The position numbers and the translations under genes are program-made. A DNA stretch of 64,000 nucleotides, from contig JAMRYE010000003.1 in assembly GCA_024082115.1 (NCBI GenBank), positions 4,154,001-4,218,000 on the forward strand. The letters run 5' to 3'. The notes under the pieces were generated by a model. The model was not told the DNA's origin and did no database searches. It saw nothing but the letters and a program-made list of their open reading frames with translations. This DNA is from Rhinocladiella similis (Eukaryota > Ascomycota > Eurotiomycetes > Chaetothyriales > Herpotrichiellaceae). This document shows, in pieces, positions 21,985 to 33,357 of the stretch (the first letter of the stretch is position 1; each line of letters starts with the position of its first letter).

Positions 21985-22787
21985 CATAGCTCCTTCAAGC
22001 GGACACTTTATTCGACAATGGACAAGACTTGTAAGAATTCGATGCCTTCAGGCGAGGACATGATATGCGACACAGACCGGGACAGGCGGGTGTTTCGTCA
22101 GCACCTGTGATGTCCCATCGCACCAGGGTCGTATACAAGATGTCGAGCCTCGAGTGCGCTCGAGGTTCCAGAGGGGTGTGGCGTTAGTAAGTCAAGGCAC
22201 AAAGCACCGAATTGTACACGTCTTTTTGGTCAGCTCTTGAAGGATGAGAACAAGATCTGCGTGATTGTCAATAAAGGCGGCTATCGATCGGTGAAGCCCA
22301 GCCATGGCCAACCTCCCCCTCGCACCCATCATTAGCCCTTCCGTATCGTCTAGTCTCCTCGGCGCTTTCCCTCCTGCAGGTTTTGGACTCAGTGATAGGC
22401 CCACTCTCGCTTGCTTACCTTATCCACGGCGCCTGCACGTGACTCTGATCAAAGCCGCATTATCCACTCGTCCGTCCGGAGAAAGTTGAGCGTCCAAGGC
22501 GGCATCTTTTCCGAGAACTTGGCAAGGCTGGCGGTTTAGATACGCGGGTGACTTCAATTGCGCTCTCCATCAAGACATCGTGTTGCATACGAGCGAATCC
22601 TGGACTCGACATCCTTCGATCAGATTACAGGCCTCACTCTATCAGAGATCTCCTTGGGCCCTGCATACTCTTTGGGGTTGGGGTGCAGATCTGCTTCTCG
22701 CGAAATGACACCCGAGTCGCGCTGAAGACCATCATCACTTATCTATCTCCCTTGAAGCCCAAATCACCTTAGCCACAGTCCGTCATC
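21985..22787. other. Spacer containing the missing 5' exon(s) of the PA/RING gene and the NGG1 promoter
   Basis: The exon ending at 21984 continues into the first 50-60 bases. I could not find a clear signal-peptide exon in the rest. No other gene is seen. The right half is the promoter side of the NGG1 gene. Confidence 0.45.
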
Positions 22788-24964
22788 ATGCCTGCACTAG
22801 GAAGTGCTAGTAAGAGCAAGGGAAAGAAGGCAGATGCGCGTCGCTCACGAAGCCGTAACACAACCCCCAGCTCAGTTCTCAGTAGTGGTACTGCCCCCCA
22901 CCGGGGCCGGCCAACACCCCTCTCCTGGAACTAGAAACATCCAAACTTCTTGTCCCTTCGAGACCGAACTATGGAGAGATTGTCGATTACATTGAAACGC
23001 ATGGAACAAAATTCGAGCCCAAATCTCTTCATGATTTAATCGACCAACTGAAACACCTCAGCGATGCCGCCGAGAAACGGGCCGAGTCCTGCGAGAAGGC
23101 GATTCGTTTGATACATGAACAGAAGAAAGAAGTAGAGTCAGACCATCAAGAGCGTGAACGTCAAGCTGAGCAAGCTCGCCGTGCTAAGGCTCGCAAGGAC
23201 GAGGCGCAATCATCAAAGAATCCGAAGGCAAAGAAGCGTAAAGACAGACCAGAAACAGATGACCATGTAGAAATCAAACGTGAAGGTATGCACAATCACC
23301 TATACTCCATCATGGCCTCGGCTGAGTTCCCTTCTTCTGATCTATCACAACCACACCTTGGCGAGCGAGTGAGCAAGCAAGCGAGCCAGCAACGAGTTCA
23401 CTCTACGTTGTAAAGCACAATTACTGTGAAACCCCTGCTAACCTAGACTTCTACAGATGAGCCTACAAACAAGGTCAAGATGCGTGTCACAAACACCCCA
23501 GGGCCGACTGACAGTCCGTCTCCCTCAAAGAAGACGAAGCTCAGCCCTGGTACTTCATCGCTTTCAGAAGTGGCTGACTCACCTGATGCTGCTCCTGCTG
23601 AACACGCGTCACCGTCAAAGACTGACGTGTCCATGTCTGATGCTGAAGACAATCGCGTTATTCACGCCCAAGCATCCGTTCCTCAGCAAGGCTTCTTTCC
23701 TGACCCTCTAGCTCCTGACCCGGTCATCTATCATATCCGTGATGTTACTCCAGATATGTCGGAAACCGAGAAGAAGGAAATCTACGGCGTTACTTCATTC
23801 CCAACCAAAGATTTGAAGGATGAGATCGCAGGTATTCCGCCAGACAAAGACTTCAGCAATGCGAAGCCAACCAACCAAGTCTCTGCAAACACCTTCCTCA
23901 CTTATGTTGAACCTTATGTTCGACCATTGACCGAAGAGGATATCGCATTCCTGAGAGAACGAGTGAGTGATAATGAACGCACCTCAAGCTCACTTTGGCT
24001 AATCTTTCCCCAGGGTGACCGCGTCAACCCATTCCTCTCTGTTCCTCGTGGAAAACGTTCCTATCAAGAGATTTGGGCAGAAGAAGATGGGACCGTGCTT
24101 GTAGATGGTGGCAGCGACAAATTGCTGCTCAATCATCCAAGGGGAAATGTCGATCAAATCAACGACGATAACTTGACCACCGATCAAGTCTCGACTGGGC
24201 CGTTGGCAAGCCGTTTGCTTTCACTTCTCAAATTCGAACATCGATCCCCGCCCACCGATACCAATGGCGTCACCGAAAACGCATTCAATGCTGATGGCAA
24301 CGACACCATGGATCTCGACGGTCTTATGAACGGTCACGACAACACCGAGAAACCTCTGGCCCCCGCATCGGCTGTTGCAGACTCGGCAGGTTCGAAGGCA
24401 TCGCAACGTCTTGACTATGTCCAGGCCGAGGAACGTATCAAAGGCGAACTTCGACATCTTGGATTGCTCAGCCAGGATGACCCGGACTTCGATGCTCACC
24501 ATGATGACGACATCAGTGAGAGACTGCGACTTTTACAAGGCGAACTCCGTCGGGTGATGATCATCAACGGCGCTCGCAAGGCTCGCTTACTTGATCTTGC
24601 AAAGGAACGTCTCGCGTACCAGGAATACAGCACTATTCATGAAGACCTTGACAGCCAGGTCCAGCAAGCCTACCTGAAGAGGACTAGGACGATGGGTAAA
24701 ACCAAGAAAGGTGGACCTGGTGCTAAACCTCGCCCTGGTACGGCTGGCCCCGGCACCGCCTTGAGCGTCAACAGAGCCCGGGACATTGGAGACAGTGCTC
24801 GGATGCTAATGGATCGGCGCAAGCGTTGGGAGAGTTGCATTGGGCCTGTTTTCAAGGACATGAAGCATGGCATTCCCGACAAGGACTCCACAGTCTTCGA
24901 TCCGAAGCTAATGGAGATGTACGAGAAGGCGGAGATGGAAGCTCTTGAAGAGGCTGAGGAGTGA
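22788..24964 (+). CDS. ngg1: NGG1/ADA3, SAGA/ADA histone acetyltransferase subunit; frame disrupted near start
   Basis: Nuclear adaptor of the GCN5 acetyltransferase module. Exons 22788-23285, 23457-23962 and 24014-24964. The start MPALGSASKSKGKKADARRS with RSRNTTPSS is typical. LHDLIDQLKHLSDAAEKRAE, FLRERGDRVNPFL and RRKRWESCIGPVF are conserved NGG1 blocks. The first frame runs into a stop at about 22935, while the conserved frame resumes at LELETSKLLVP. Either one C is missing from the six-C run at 22894-22899, or a 53-base intron (about 22883-22935, donor GTAGTG, acceptor CTAG) is spliced out. The third-exon boundary is a 51-base intron that happens to stay open. Length of about 650 residues is normal. 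Confidence 0.88.
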
Positions 24965-27706
24965 GGTCGATGTACTTCGTTCAGCACACTAAATGACGCT
25001 TAATTGTCTACACTGTCTGCGATGTCCATGGGCCTACTCGACACGGTGCAAGACAGCCGAAGCGAGATCGAGCATATTCTGCACAAAATGTCTCGACGAT
25101 ACGAACATTGCCTTGTATGCATCATGACATAGCGATGAGCCCTTCTTGGGCTCCGAGCCGGTCTCTTGCCAGCGCAGAGGATGGATAATATGCTGCGATG
25201 TTCACTGCTTTTCTGATACCCAATACGATTTTAGTCCTCACCTTACTGATAAGACCGAGCCTCCTGAAACACATTGATTATGTAATCGGCATTGAAAGTC
25301 TTCGGATTCAAATGAACGGCTGGCCATGCACTAACATAGTGCAGGCGCAGAACAAGGCCCTCAAGACGATTCTGACTCCCATTGACCGATGATGTGGTAT
25401 TCTACAGTCACTTGCTGACCCACGACAGGTAAACCAGGCAAAGTTCGACGCATTCGGGACAAAGCCCATTGTAGCTGCTGACAAAGCTCGTCAAAAATGA
25501 AAGCGACATCATGGACAAGCTCAAGGTGCATAGCGCATCAGCAGCTTTTGCAGAGCTAGAAGCACTCGATGACAACAATCAGGATCGGCCGAGATGCAAG
25601 CGGGACAGACGATAAGTGGTCGACTGCGAGTACAGTCTGCTGACCAACGCTTTATTCAGGATCTGCAGTCCTCTTCTTTCCATTTGGACATCTTCTACGA
25701 CACCGATACTTGGTCGTCCTTGGCTCATGCCTTAGCACTTTACAAAAATTTGCCACTGTCAAGAAGCTGACATGAAGAGGATTGCGCTTAATATCTGGGC
25801 CCTTGGAGGGCCTAAACAGCTGCAATTATATCTATGTTCGGGGTACTCCAAACCTAGCGGCAATGATCCGGCATCATCGTGCTGTATATCCACTCTATTG
25901 TCATCACCATGAAAGCTACACGCTCCCAGCTTCTCCGTGGTCATGAAGGCGATCGGGAAACTGGACGGGGAGGCACTGCTTGGGTTTCATGCCGATCATT
26001 GCATTCACGAGATAAAGCCTGAATAAATCAGGCAGCCAGCAATGACCAACGAAGCTTTAAGGTCAACCCTATGCTTGAAGATGAAGGCCGTCGCTGAAAC
26101 CTGAGTTTCGACGAGTCCAAGACAATAATCGATGTGGACAAGAGGAAACTCGTCCTACATGCAAGGCCGATAGCGTTGCCTAATTTGGACTGTATAAGCA
26201 GGAGTATGTAATCACGACTACCACGAGCGAGGACGGGACAAAGGCTGTCCATCAAGGGGAAATGGTCGATAATACACTGTTGGCCCGTTGCTCTCCAACG
26301 AGCTGGGCTGACATTGATGGAGGGATCCTTCAAGCCCAACTGAAATGAGATCTGCTGTTGTGGTCATTGAAACTGTTATAGGTGAAACTCAGAGTATGGG
26401 CTCGCACATTTCGGGAGGAGTCTGTCTGCCTTGCGCTGGTTAAGGCTTGCGTCAGTTTCTCAGGGGTAGCTCAAGACACTGCCATCCTATGACCTGGAGG
26501 GTGGGGATGATTCTGACCATTTCAGACGTACCCGTGTCATTTAGTATGCTAGATGCACAAAGGGGTTCCATCAGGGCGGATGAGAGGACCAGGAACTCCG
26601 TACACTGCGTACTCTGTTCAAATATCTGAACGTGGTTGGTGAACGTGGTAGAAGCAAGGCTATGTTGCCAAGGCTGTGTGGTCCCTGTGGGATTGACTGT
26701 ATGAGTTCCGGACGACTACTAACTATTGACGGTTAATAAGTTCGAGATTGAACTGAGAGCCACCGGTAAGACTGATGGCATCTGCACAGGAGACTTTACA
26801 CGGTATATGCGCGTGACTATTGTAACCTTTGTGCAGACATCTCGGGTTCACGACCTCCTCAACTCGACCGAGTACGGCCGTTTAACGGGCACGAGAATCT
26901 TTACTCCTTCGGCTCTGGACGCGGATTTAAAAGGCATAAACAATCAGGTAGGTGAAGCAACTTCAAGCCCTTCAATTAGTCAACCCATCAACACCTCCAA
27001 CGGTGGCCAAAAATAGTACAAAGTACTCCAGACTACAGACCCTGGGGGTACCCACACAGTCGAATTCAAGCCTTGCCGACGGCGACCATAAATTGTCTTG
27101 TCGGTCTGACACTCCACAATCTCATCGACATCTCCAGTATTCGTACTAGGCAGCACTCATTGTCTCGATATCGAAGTTGCGCTTCTATGTCTGTGCGAGG
27201 CAGACTCCTTATTCCCAAACACGCGTCATCAGCCTTGTGATCCTGTCCGGAATTGATTGAGATGCCATCAAGAGCTCCAGTACCTTTTCGCTTGACGTGT
27301 GATCGATTTCCCGGCCACTGGAATGTTCAACTGGCCCCTCGAGCTCCTATTCAGGCAACGGCGAGTCCGTGGAATCGCCTCCTCAACTGAACATTTCCAT
27401 GAATCGGCAGTTCAGACGTTACTTGGAAAGACCAATGTACAGGTTCTGGGCCAAGAGGTCGTCTGCTCCTCAAGGAGCGGATTCTTCATGGCGCTCGTTC
27501 TTACGGTCTTGTATTCTTCCGTCCCCACAGAGCTCCCAGGCATCCGACCATGGCCCCCAATATACTATGCCCTTCGCCCCTCTAGTACGTGCTGTGTGTA
27601 TGCACGACAAGTTAAGTATGCCTCATGATCTCTTCCAGTGCAGACTGGACATAGAGACTACTCGCGATCAGATTGTGGTCTCAACATCGTAAGAAATTCC
27701 TCCATT
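24965..27706. other. 2.7-kb interval without an intact gene; possible decayed coding remnant
   Basis: Short coding-like peptides are scattered in several plus-strand frames between about 25190 and 26340 (for example VNQAKFDAFGTKPIVAADKA and RIALNIWALGGPKQLQLYL). They are broken by stops and frame changes, and consensus introns do not join them. I do not recognise the parent family. From 26340 to 27706 nothing coding is seen. AACTCCGTAC lies at 26594-26603. This may be a pseudogene, an old transposon, or a lineage-specific gene with poor splice signals. Confidence 0.35.
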
Positions 27707-29661
27707 ATGTTGTTGCTCTCCCCGTTACTTGCAGTATGGTCTGTGCTCGTAATCAGCGCAGCCTCTTCTGTCCACGTGAAAGTCTTTGAGGAGCTCAATG
27801 GGATTCCTCAAGGATGGTATCAAGGTACCCTAGCGCCGGCCTCTCAATTGATCAAGTTTCACATTGCCGTTCAACAAGAAGAGAAGCAAGCATTGCTAGA
27901 GCAGCACCTCCTCCAGATTTCAACCCCCGGCCACGACAAGTATGGCCAGCACTACAGCTCCGAACAGCTAGCTGCGCTTCTTCAACCCAACGCCGACGTG
28001 TCTGGTGCTATCACGGCTTGGTTGTATGACTCTGGCATTCCGCGGGCAAACATTCAAGATAACGGGGACTGGATCAGTTTTGTGACGACAGTTGAACAGG
28101 CTGAAGTCATTCTGGACACCCATTTCCACTACTTCCACCATGTCACGGATGATGTACCACTTGTACGGACGCTCAAGTACTCGGTGCCCGATCACCTCCA
28201 CCGACACATCCAAATGATTCAACCCACCACCCACTTCAGCCGTCTACAGCCTCAACAAGCGTCTCGAGCCCCGGGCCCGCCTTTCGAAGTGTATGGCTCA
28301 CCTACGAAACTCAATGCAACCTATTGCAACACGACAACCCCTCCAGACTGCATCCGGGCTCTCTACAAGATTGGAAACTTCAGGGCCAACTCCAGCTCGG
28401 GCGTCACGTTGGGCATATCTGGATTCAATTACCAGCAAGCCGTCCACAGTGATCTCCAGCTATTCCTCAACAAGTGGGCACCGAAGGAGAACGACACGAC
28501 CTTCAAAGTGGTGACGTCGAATGGCGGCGTCAACAATGAATCTGGAGTTGAGGTCTGGGCGAAAGAAGCCAATCTAGACGTTCAGTACGGTACTAGTCTT
28601 TCGCCCGGTATTGCAACGACGTTCTACAAGACCGGCGGCCTCGGTCCTCTCATACCTGATCTGCAACAACCCCACAACGAGGAGTCGATTGATGTACAGG
28701 AACCGTTCTTGGAGCATCTGCAATTCCTACTGAACCTGACTGACAAGGAACTCCCCACGGTGCTGAGCGTTTCTTATGCCGAGGACGAGCAGAGCCATCC
28801 CGTTTCCTACATGAAGACTGTATGTCAACTGTTCGCAAAGCTCGGTGCGCGCGGAACTTCTGTCCTTGTTGCTAGGTAAGCTGGCTTTCTCCCCTCAGAG
28901 TTGAGTCATATGAGTTGACGAGTTTCTAGTGGCGACGGCGGTCCGGGTGACGGATGCATGACCAACGACGGCAAGAACACAACCCGCTTCCAGCCTCAAT
29001 TCCCTCCTTCGTGCCCGTGGGTCACGGCAGTCGGCGGCACAGAGCAAGTCGAGCCAGAGATTGCGACGTGGCTCTCTGGCGGTGGCTTCTCCGATGTATT
29101 TGCACGACCGGACTATCAAGCCGAACAAGTCGGGAATTACCTCAACAAGACCGTCAAAGATCGGTTCAAGGGGCTTTATAATCGCACTGGCCGCGGAATT
29201 CCAGACATCGCGGCGCAGGCGCAGACCACCTACCCCATGTTCCACATGGGAGAGGAACTAGCTGATGGTGGGACGAGGTCAGTACTTACATACCACCCAA
29301 AACCTGATGTTGAGAGTTGCATGTTACGAATGCCCGGTTTTGCTAACTCGTTTCCTTTTTGCTTAATAGCTTTGCGACACCAGTGTGGGCTGCCATCATT
29401 GCAAACATAAATTCAGTCCGGCTCTCGAAGGGCATGAAACCTCTTGGATTCCTCAACCCGTGGCTCTACGGGGACGGACAAAAAGCGCTGACAGACATTA
29501 CCAAGGGCGGGTCTCAGGGTTGTTTCGACGTTGCCTTAGGGTCTGGTTTGGACGCCCCAGAAGTTCCTGGCGCTGGGTGGAATGCTACAACCGGGTGGGA
29601 TGCCGTGACTGGATTGGGCACTCCAGATTTCGAGAAGTTGCTGGACATGGCGACGAAGTAG
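27707..29661 (+). CDS. Secreted sedolisin (tripeptidyl-peptidase-type serine-carboxyl protease)
   Basis: Acid protease of family S53, 602 residues, exons 27707-28875, 28930-29277 and 29370-29661. The start MLLLSPLLAVWSVLVISAAS is a clear signal peptide. A kumamolisin-type propeptide follows, with HDKYGQHYSSEQLAALLQP. The catalytic pair is E287 and D291 in KEANLDVQYG. The oxyanion Asp is D392 in SGDGGPGDG, and the catalytic Ser is S506 in GGTSFATPVW, formed across the last intron. The calcium-site region DAVTGLGTPDF stands near the end. Spacing from D392 to the Ser matches TPP1. SGDGG replaces the usual SGDSG. Such enzymes release tripeptides from host or substrate protein at low pH. The start was chosen at the Met before the signal peptide. 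Confidence 0.95.
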
Positions 29662-30084
29662 GCTCTACGAGTACGAGGGTTGAAGAGTGAAGAATGCCAT
29701 GACTTGAAAGTGTGGAGATTTACTTGTTCAGTTCGTTCCTGAGGAAAGAATAGGGAGGAGTATAGAATATATTACCAATTTAACGCCCGAACATTTGAGC
29801 TACGAGTATTTATATGAGTGATGGAGATGGACAGCTCGTTTCTTGTCCGAGAAGGATGATCGGCCGATCCTATTCCACCATGTTACCCTTTGCCAGAGAC
29901 AAGCACGAGGACTCGTGCTGTAACAATACAAAGTACCTTGCTATCTTAGCGTGGCCCCGGAGAACAGCGCAGAGACTCCCCTACCATCTACATACCCAGA
30001 TGGTATCATAAACCTGCTCGAGTACAACTAACTACCTTACTCACTATCTGACCTAGGAAGTATACAGCAAGCAAAGCACAAGAC
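29662..30084. other. Intergenic spacer
   Basis: 423 bases between the sedolisin stop and the next plus-strand start. AT-rich TATTTATATG near 29808 lies far from the start. No gene is seen. Confidence 0.45.
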
Positions 30085-31602
30085 ATGCACATACCCTCTT
30101 TACTGTGCCACTCTCTCCAGATCCCATACTTGGGAACCTGGTTCTCCCGTCCCGGCCCAGACAACAAAGTCCAGATCTTTTTGTACGTTTCACCGTCCAC
30201 TCGCGGAGGCTCTTCATTGCCCTCCCACCGATTGACCAAACGCTAGAACGGGAGCAACAGGCTATGTCGGTGGTCAAGCACTTCACGCCATAGCGTCGTC
30301 GACTCCATCTTCACAAGTCTCGATCACATGTCTCGTGCGGAGCGCTGAGAAAGGGAAAGTCGTCCAGGATGCCTACCCAGATCATGTCAAGGTTGTTCTC
30401 GGCGACCTTGACGACGTCGAGACGATTGAGAATCAGTCCCAGAAATCAGACGTTGTTCTTCGTGAGTTTCCTCCCTTGACTTGCCTCAAGACCTTCTCTC
30501 TCTCTCTCTCTCTCTCCCTCCCTATCTCTCTTTATTTCTCAAGTGTACAGTACCGTTGCCTGCCGTCATCGTCTCATTCCACGAGAACAAGTGACATCCT
30601 TGTTGACCTGGCATGGCACTCAGAACTCGCCGATACAAAACACATGGCGGCCGCCCATGCTATCGTCAAGGGACTGGCCTGGAGATCACGAACCACTGGG
30701 TCAAAACGTATGTCTTATCATCACCCCACATCCCAGACTTCAACGTAAGAGTTCTAATGACTGAGCTGACTCCGGGCGATCAAAGCGACGTATATCCAAA
30801 TGTCAGGAGCTTCACTCTTTGTCATCCCCGAGATCGACTCCAACAGATACGGTGAACCGCCCACTACGATCTGGGATGACATGGCTGGCCAATCTGACAT
30901 TATCGAAACCATTCACGCCAACCCCTCACGCGAAATGGACAACTACATCATCTCACAAGCCGCGTCTACGGGGATCCGAACGGCCCTCGTCGTCGGACCG
31001 TTGATATACGGCACGGGGTCAGGACCAGGGAATACGCGGAGTATCCAAGCACCAGAGATCGCGCGCAAGACCATCGCCGATGGTAGCGGGTTCAAGCTGA
31101 GAAGAGGCCTGAACGTTTGGAGTAACATCCACATCAAAGATCTTGGTGAACTATTTGCGACGCTGGCTAGGACTGCTATTCACGGTTCGACGACGAGTAC
31201 GAGTACGGTCACCAGTAGTAATGCTCCAAGTGTCGCAGAACTGGACATATGGGGCGAGAACGGCGTCTATCTTCCTGGCAATGGTGATATGGTGAGTCGG
31301 AAGACCCAAAGCTGTGCTGTTGCTTAGGCGCTGACGATAGATAGTCCTTCGGAGACTTATGCGAATCTGTAGCCAGGGAAGCTCACGCACAGGGTCTCAT
31401 CAAGAACGAAACGATAGACAGGACAATCGACGTCGATGAGGCGGATGCCGCGATGCCTGGCGGTGCAATCTTCTGGGGCACGAACGCCGTGTACAAATCG
31501 GAAAGAGCACGGATACTGCTTGGGTGGAAACCTTCGGCGCCTTCATTGCAGGACACAATTGCAGACATTGTGAGGACAGAGGCTGAAAGACTGAAGAGCT
31601 AG
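30085..31602 (+). CDS. NAD(P)-dependent epimerase/reductase of the extended SDR type
   Basis: Rossmann-fold oxidoreductase of 386 residues. Exons 30085-30182, 30247-30461, 30624-30707, 30786-31291 and 31345-31602; all phases agree. Joining the first two exons makes KVQIFLTGATGYVGGQAL, with the GxxGxxG loop. Then come LVRSAEKGKVVQDAYPD, VVLGDLDDVETI, IVKGL, YIQMSGASLFVIPE, ALVVGPLIYGTGSGP, NVWSNIHIKDLGELF, FWGTNAVYKSERARILLGW and KPSAPSLQDTI, typical of the fungal NAD-epimerase/AdhX group. The usual YxxxK appears weak, so the catalytic Tyr should be checked. A 30-residue lead precedes the Rossmann start. The gene is convergent with the PfkB gene, 95 bases apart. Substrate unknown. Confidence 0.82.
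30494..30518. repeat. (TC)n repeat inside an intron
   Basis: About 12 TC units lie inside the 162-base second intron of the epimerase-like gene, which explains its unusual length. Confidence 0.85.
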
Positions 31603-31697
31603 ATCTGTGGGGGTTTAGACATCCCCCTGACTTTCTGAGGGTTGAAATCGGCAACAGTCAAACCTCTTGGCTCCTTGTCCTCAGTGGTGTCGTGACC

Positions 31698-32861
31698 CTA
31701 TACCGGAATAGCACCGCGGAGGCGCATCTGATCACCTAACCCCTGGAAGCCTTCCTGGCCGATCTTGCTTCCGGCGAGGCTATTTGCGAAGTTGAGAATT
31801 CGTGACACATCCCAGTCGTTATCTCGCCAGAGCATTCCGTACAGAACTCCAGCAATGAATGTATCGCCGGCTCCAATAGTACTTTTCACGCGTCAGTCAA
31901 AGGACTAGGAACAACAATTGACGAAACATACTCCGTAATACAAGATACTGGAACAGCTTGTTGACAATATATCTTTTGGTGCTTGACGTCGAATGCAGTG
32001 GCGCCTGCCTCTCCCCATGTGCAGAACAGATGAGACCTTAAATGCCTTGTCAGCTTGTTGGACATAATCAAGTAATTTCCAGGCACATACGCGTTTCTAG
32101 CAATGGTAGCCTGCTCTCGCACACACGCAGTAGCGTCAAGATAACCACGTTCGCGAGACCAGCTCTTGGAGTAGAATACGATGTCAGCCTCGGCAGCTAG
32201 TGATTCGAGACCTGGGCGGCCTGGCTTTTCGACCTCGACGCTGACTTTCACCTTGGGATGCTTTCGGCGGAGATGTTGAATACACTGAAGTGTGACGTCT
32301 GGAATCCGACCCTGAAGAGGCTAAGTCAGTCCGTAGGCGGAGGTACTGGGCTCAGAACATACTTCGAAATGGTACCAGATTGTTTCATTGTCGACGAAAG
32401 AGTCTGATATGGCCATGAATTCAGAACATGTCATTTCTGGCAAGTCGTTATAATTCACAATTGTCCTGCTGTCAGCCGACGTACTCTTGATGATGTAGCT
32501 GGAAGCTGGCTCTGAATGGTCATTGCGGTATAAACAATGGGACAGGTCTACGTTGGGACCGAATGAGGCCTTTATCTCTCGGGATCCAACTGAGGAGGAC
32601 GATGGCATAACGGAGCAGAGGTACAGCTGAGGTCCACGCTCATCGCTGGGCCTGACGAGCTGTTGGAGGACCTCCAGTGTATTTGGTACATTACCTCCAC
32701 GGCGACGATGGATGTTTGTGGCTCGGAGCTTCTCATCCTCGGCTGGATAGTATGGGATGCTGTTGACTCGGTTTCAGGCGACCATCGCGAGCAAAAGAGA
32801 TTGGAGGGACCAACCTCAAGATGGTGTCCATATAACACGCGCCCACCCCCACCAGCTTCAT
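31698..32861 (-). CDS. PfkB-family carbohydrate kinase (ketohexokinase-like)
   Basis: Sugar kinase of 317 residues built from five exons: 32861-32815, 32759-32363, 32311-32091, 32036-31932 and 31881-31698. The phases agree and yield the family pattern. The start MKLVGVGACYMDTIL gives the first strand; KLRATNIHRRRGGNVPNTLE carries the GGN substrate-side motif; WGEAGATAFDV precedes the C-terminal signature DTIGAGDTFIAGVL with the catalytic Asp, made by joining exons 4 and 5. Its layout is closest to fungal ketohexokinase/ribokinase-type proteins, which phosphorylate a free sugar using ATP in the cytosol. The first intron has a weak donor (GTTGGT). It shares a divergent promoter with a secreted lactonase-like gene. 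Confidence 0.88.
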
Positions 32862-33357
32862 GATGATGTTATAGCACTCGCATCTGGGATACTGTGATAT
32901 TCTATGCGTTCTGGAATGATAACGAGGATGAAGTTCCGAAGTAAGAAGAGAAAGGACCACATACCCACATGCTGACTAAGACCCACCTGGCACATCCCAA
33001 ATCAACCTCGCTCTTGGGCTCTGGGTGTTGTAACTCGGCATCCTCTCAGTAACAGCCAGGTTGAGGTGAACCCCCTGTACTCTGATGGTGTAAGCTTCTC
33101 CTCTCGACGACAGTGGCGGACAAAAGCCACGAATCAATCAAGCGAGAGCAACCAAGGTACAGACTTTTTGTTCCTGACCTGGATCGATGCATGAAATGAA
33201 TGACCTCATCCTGCCTCCTCCTCCTCTTCATCCTCCAAGATGCGGAGAGAATCCGGGGGAGACGCTGGACGAGAAGCTCTTATGCTTGCACCCGAGCCTT
33301 TACTGCTCTCCATTCGCATCATAAGGTAACAGAGGAATAAGCTTGGACATTCACACC
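32862..33357. promoter_or_regulatory. Divergent promoter region PfkB kinase / SMP-30-like gene
   Basis: A 496-base spacer between two start codons facing away from each other. No TATA box is obvious. Common control is possible. Confidence 0.45.

Noticed and set aside
27299..27706. Open frames directly upstream of the sedolisin
   Set aside because: They run into the sedolisin frame only through a GTG start; the signal peptide at 27707 shows where the protein begins.
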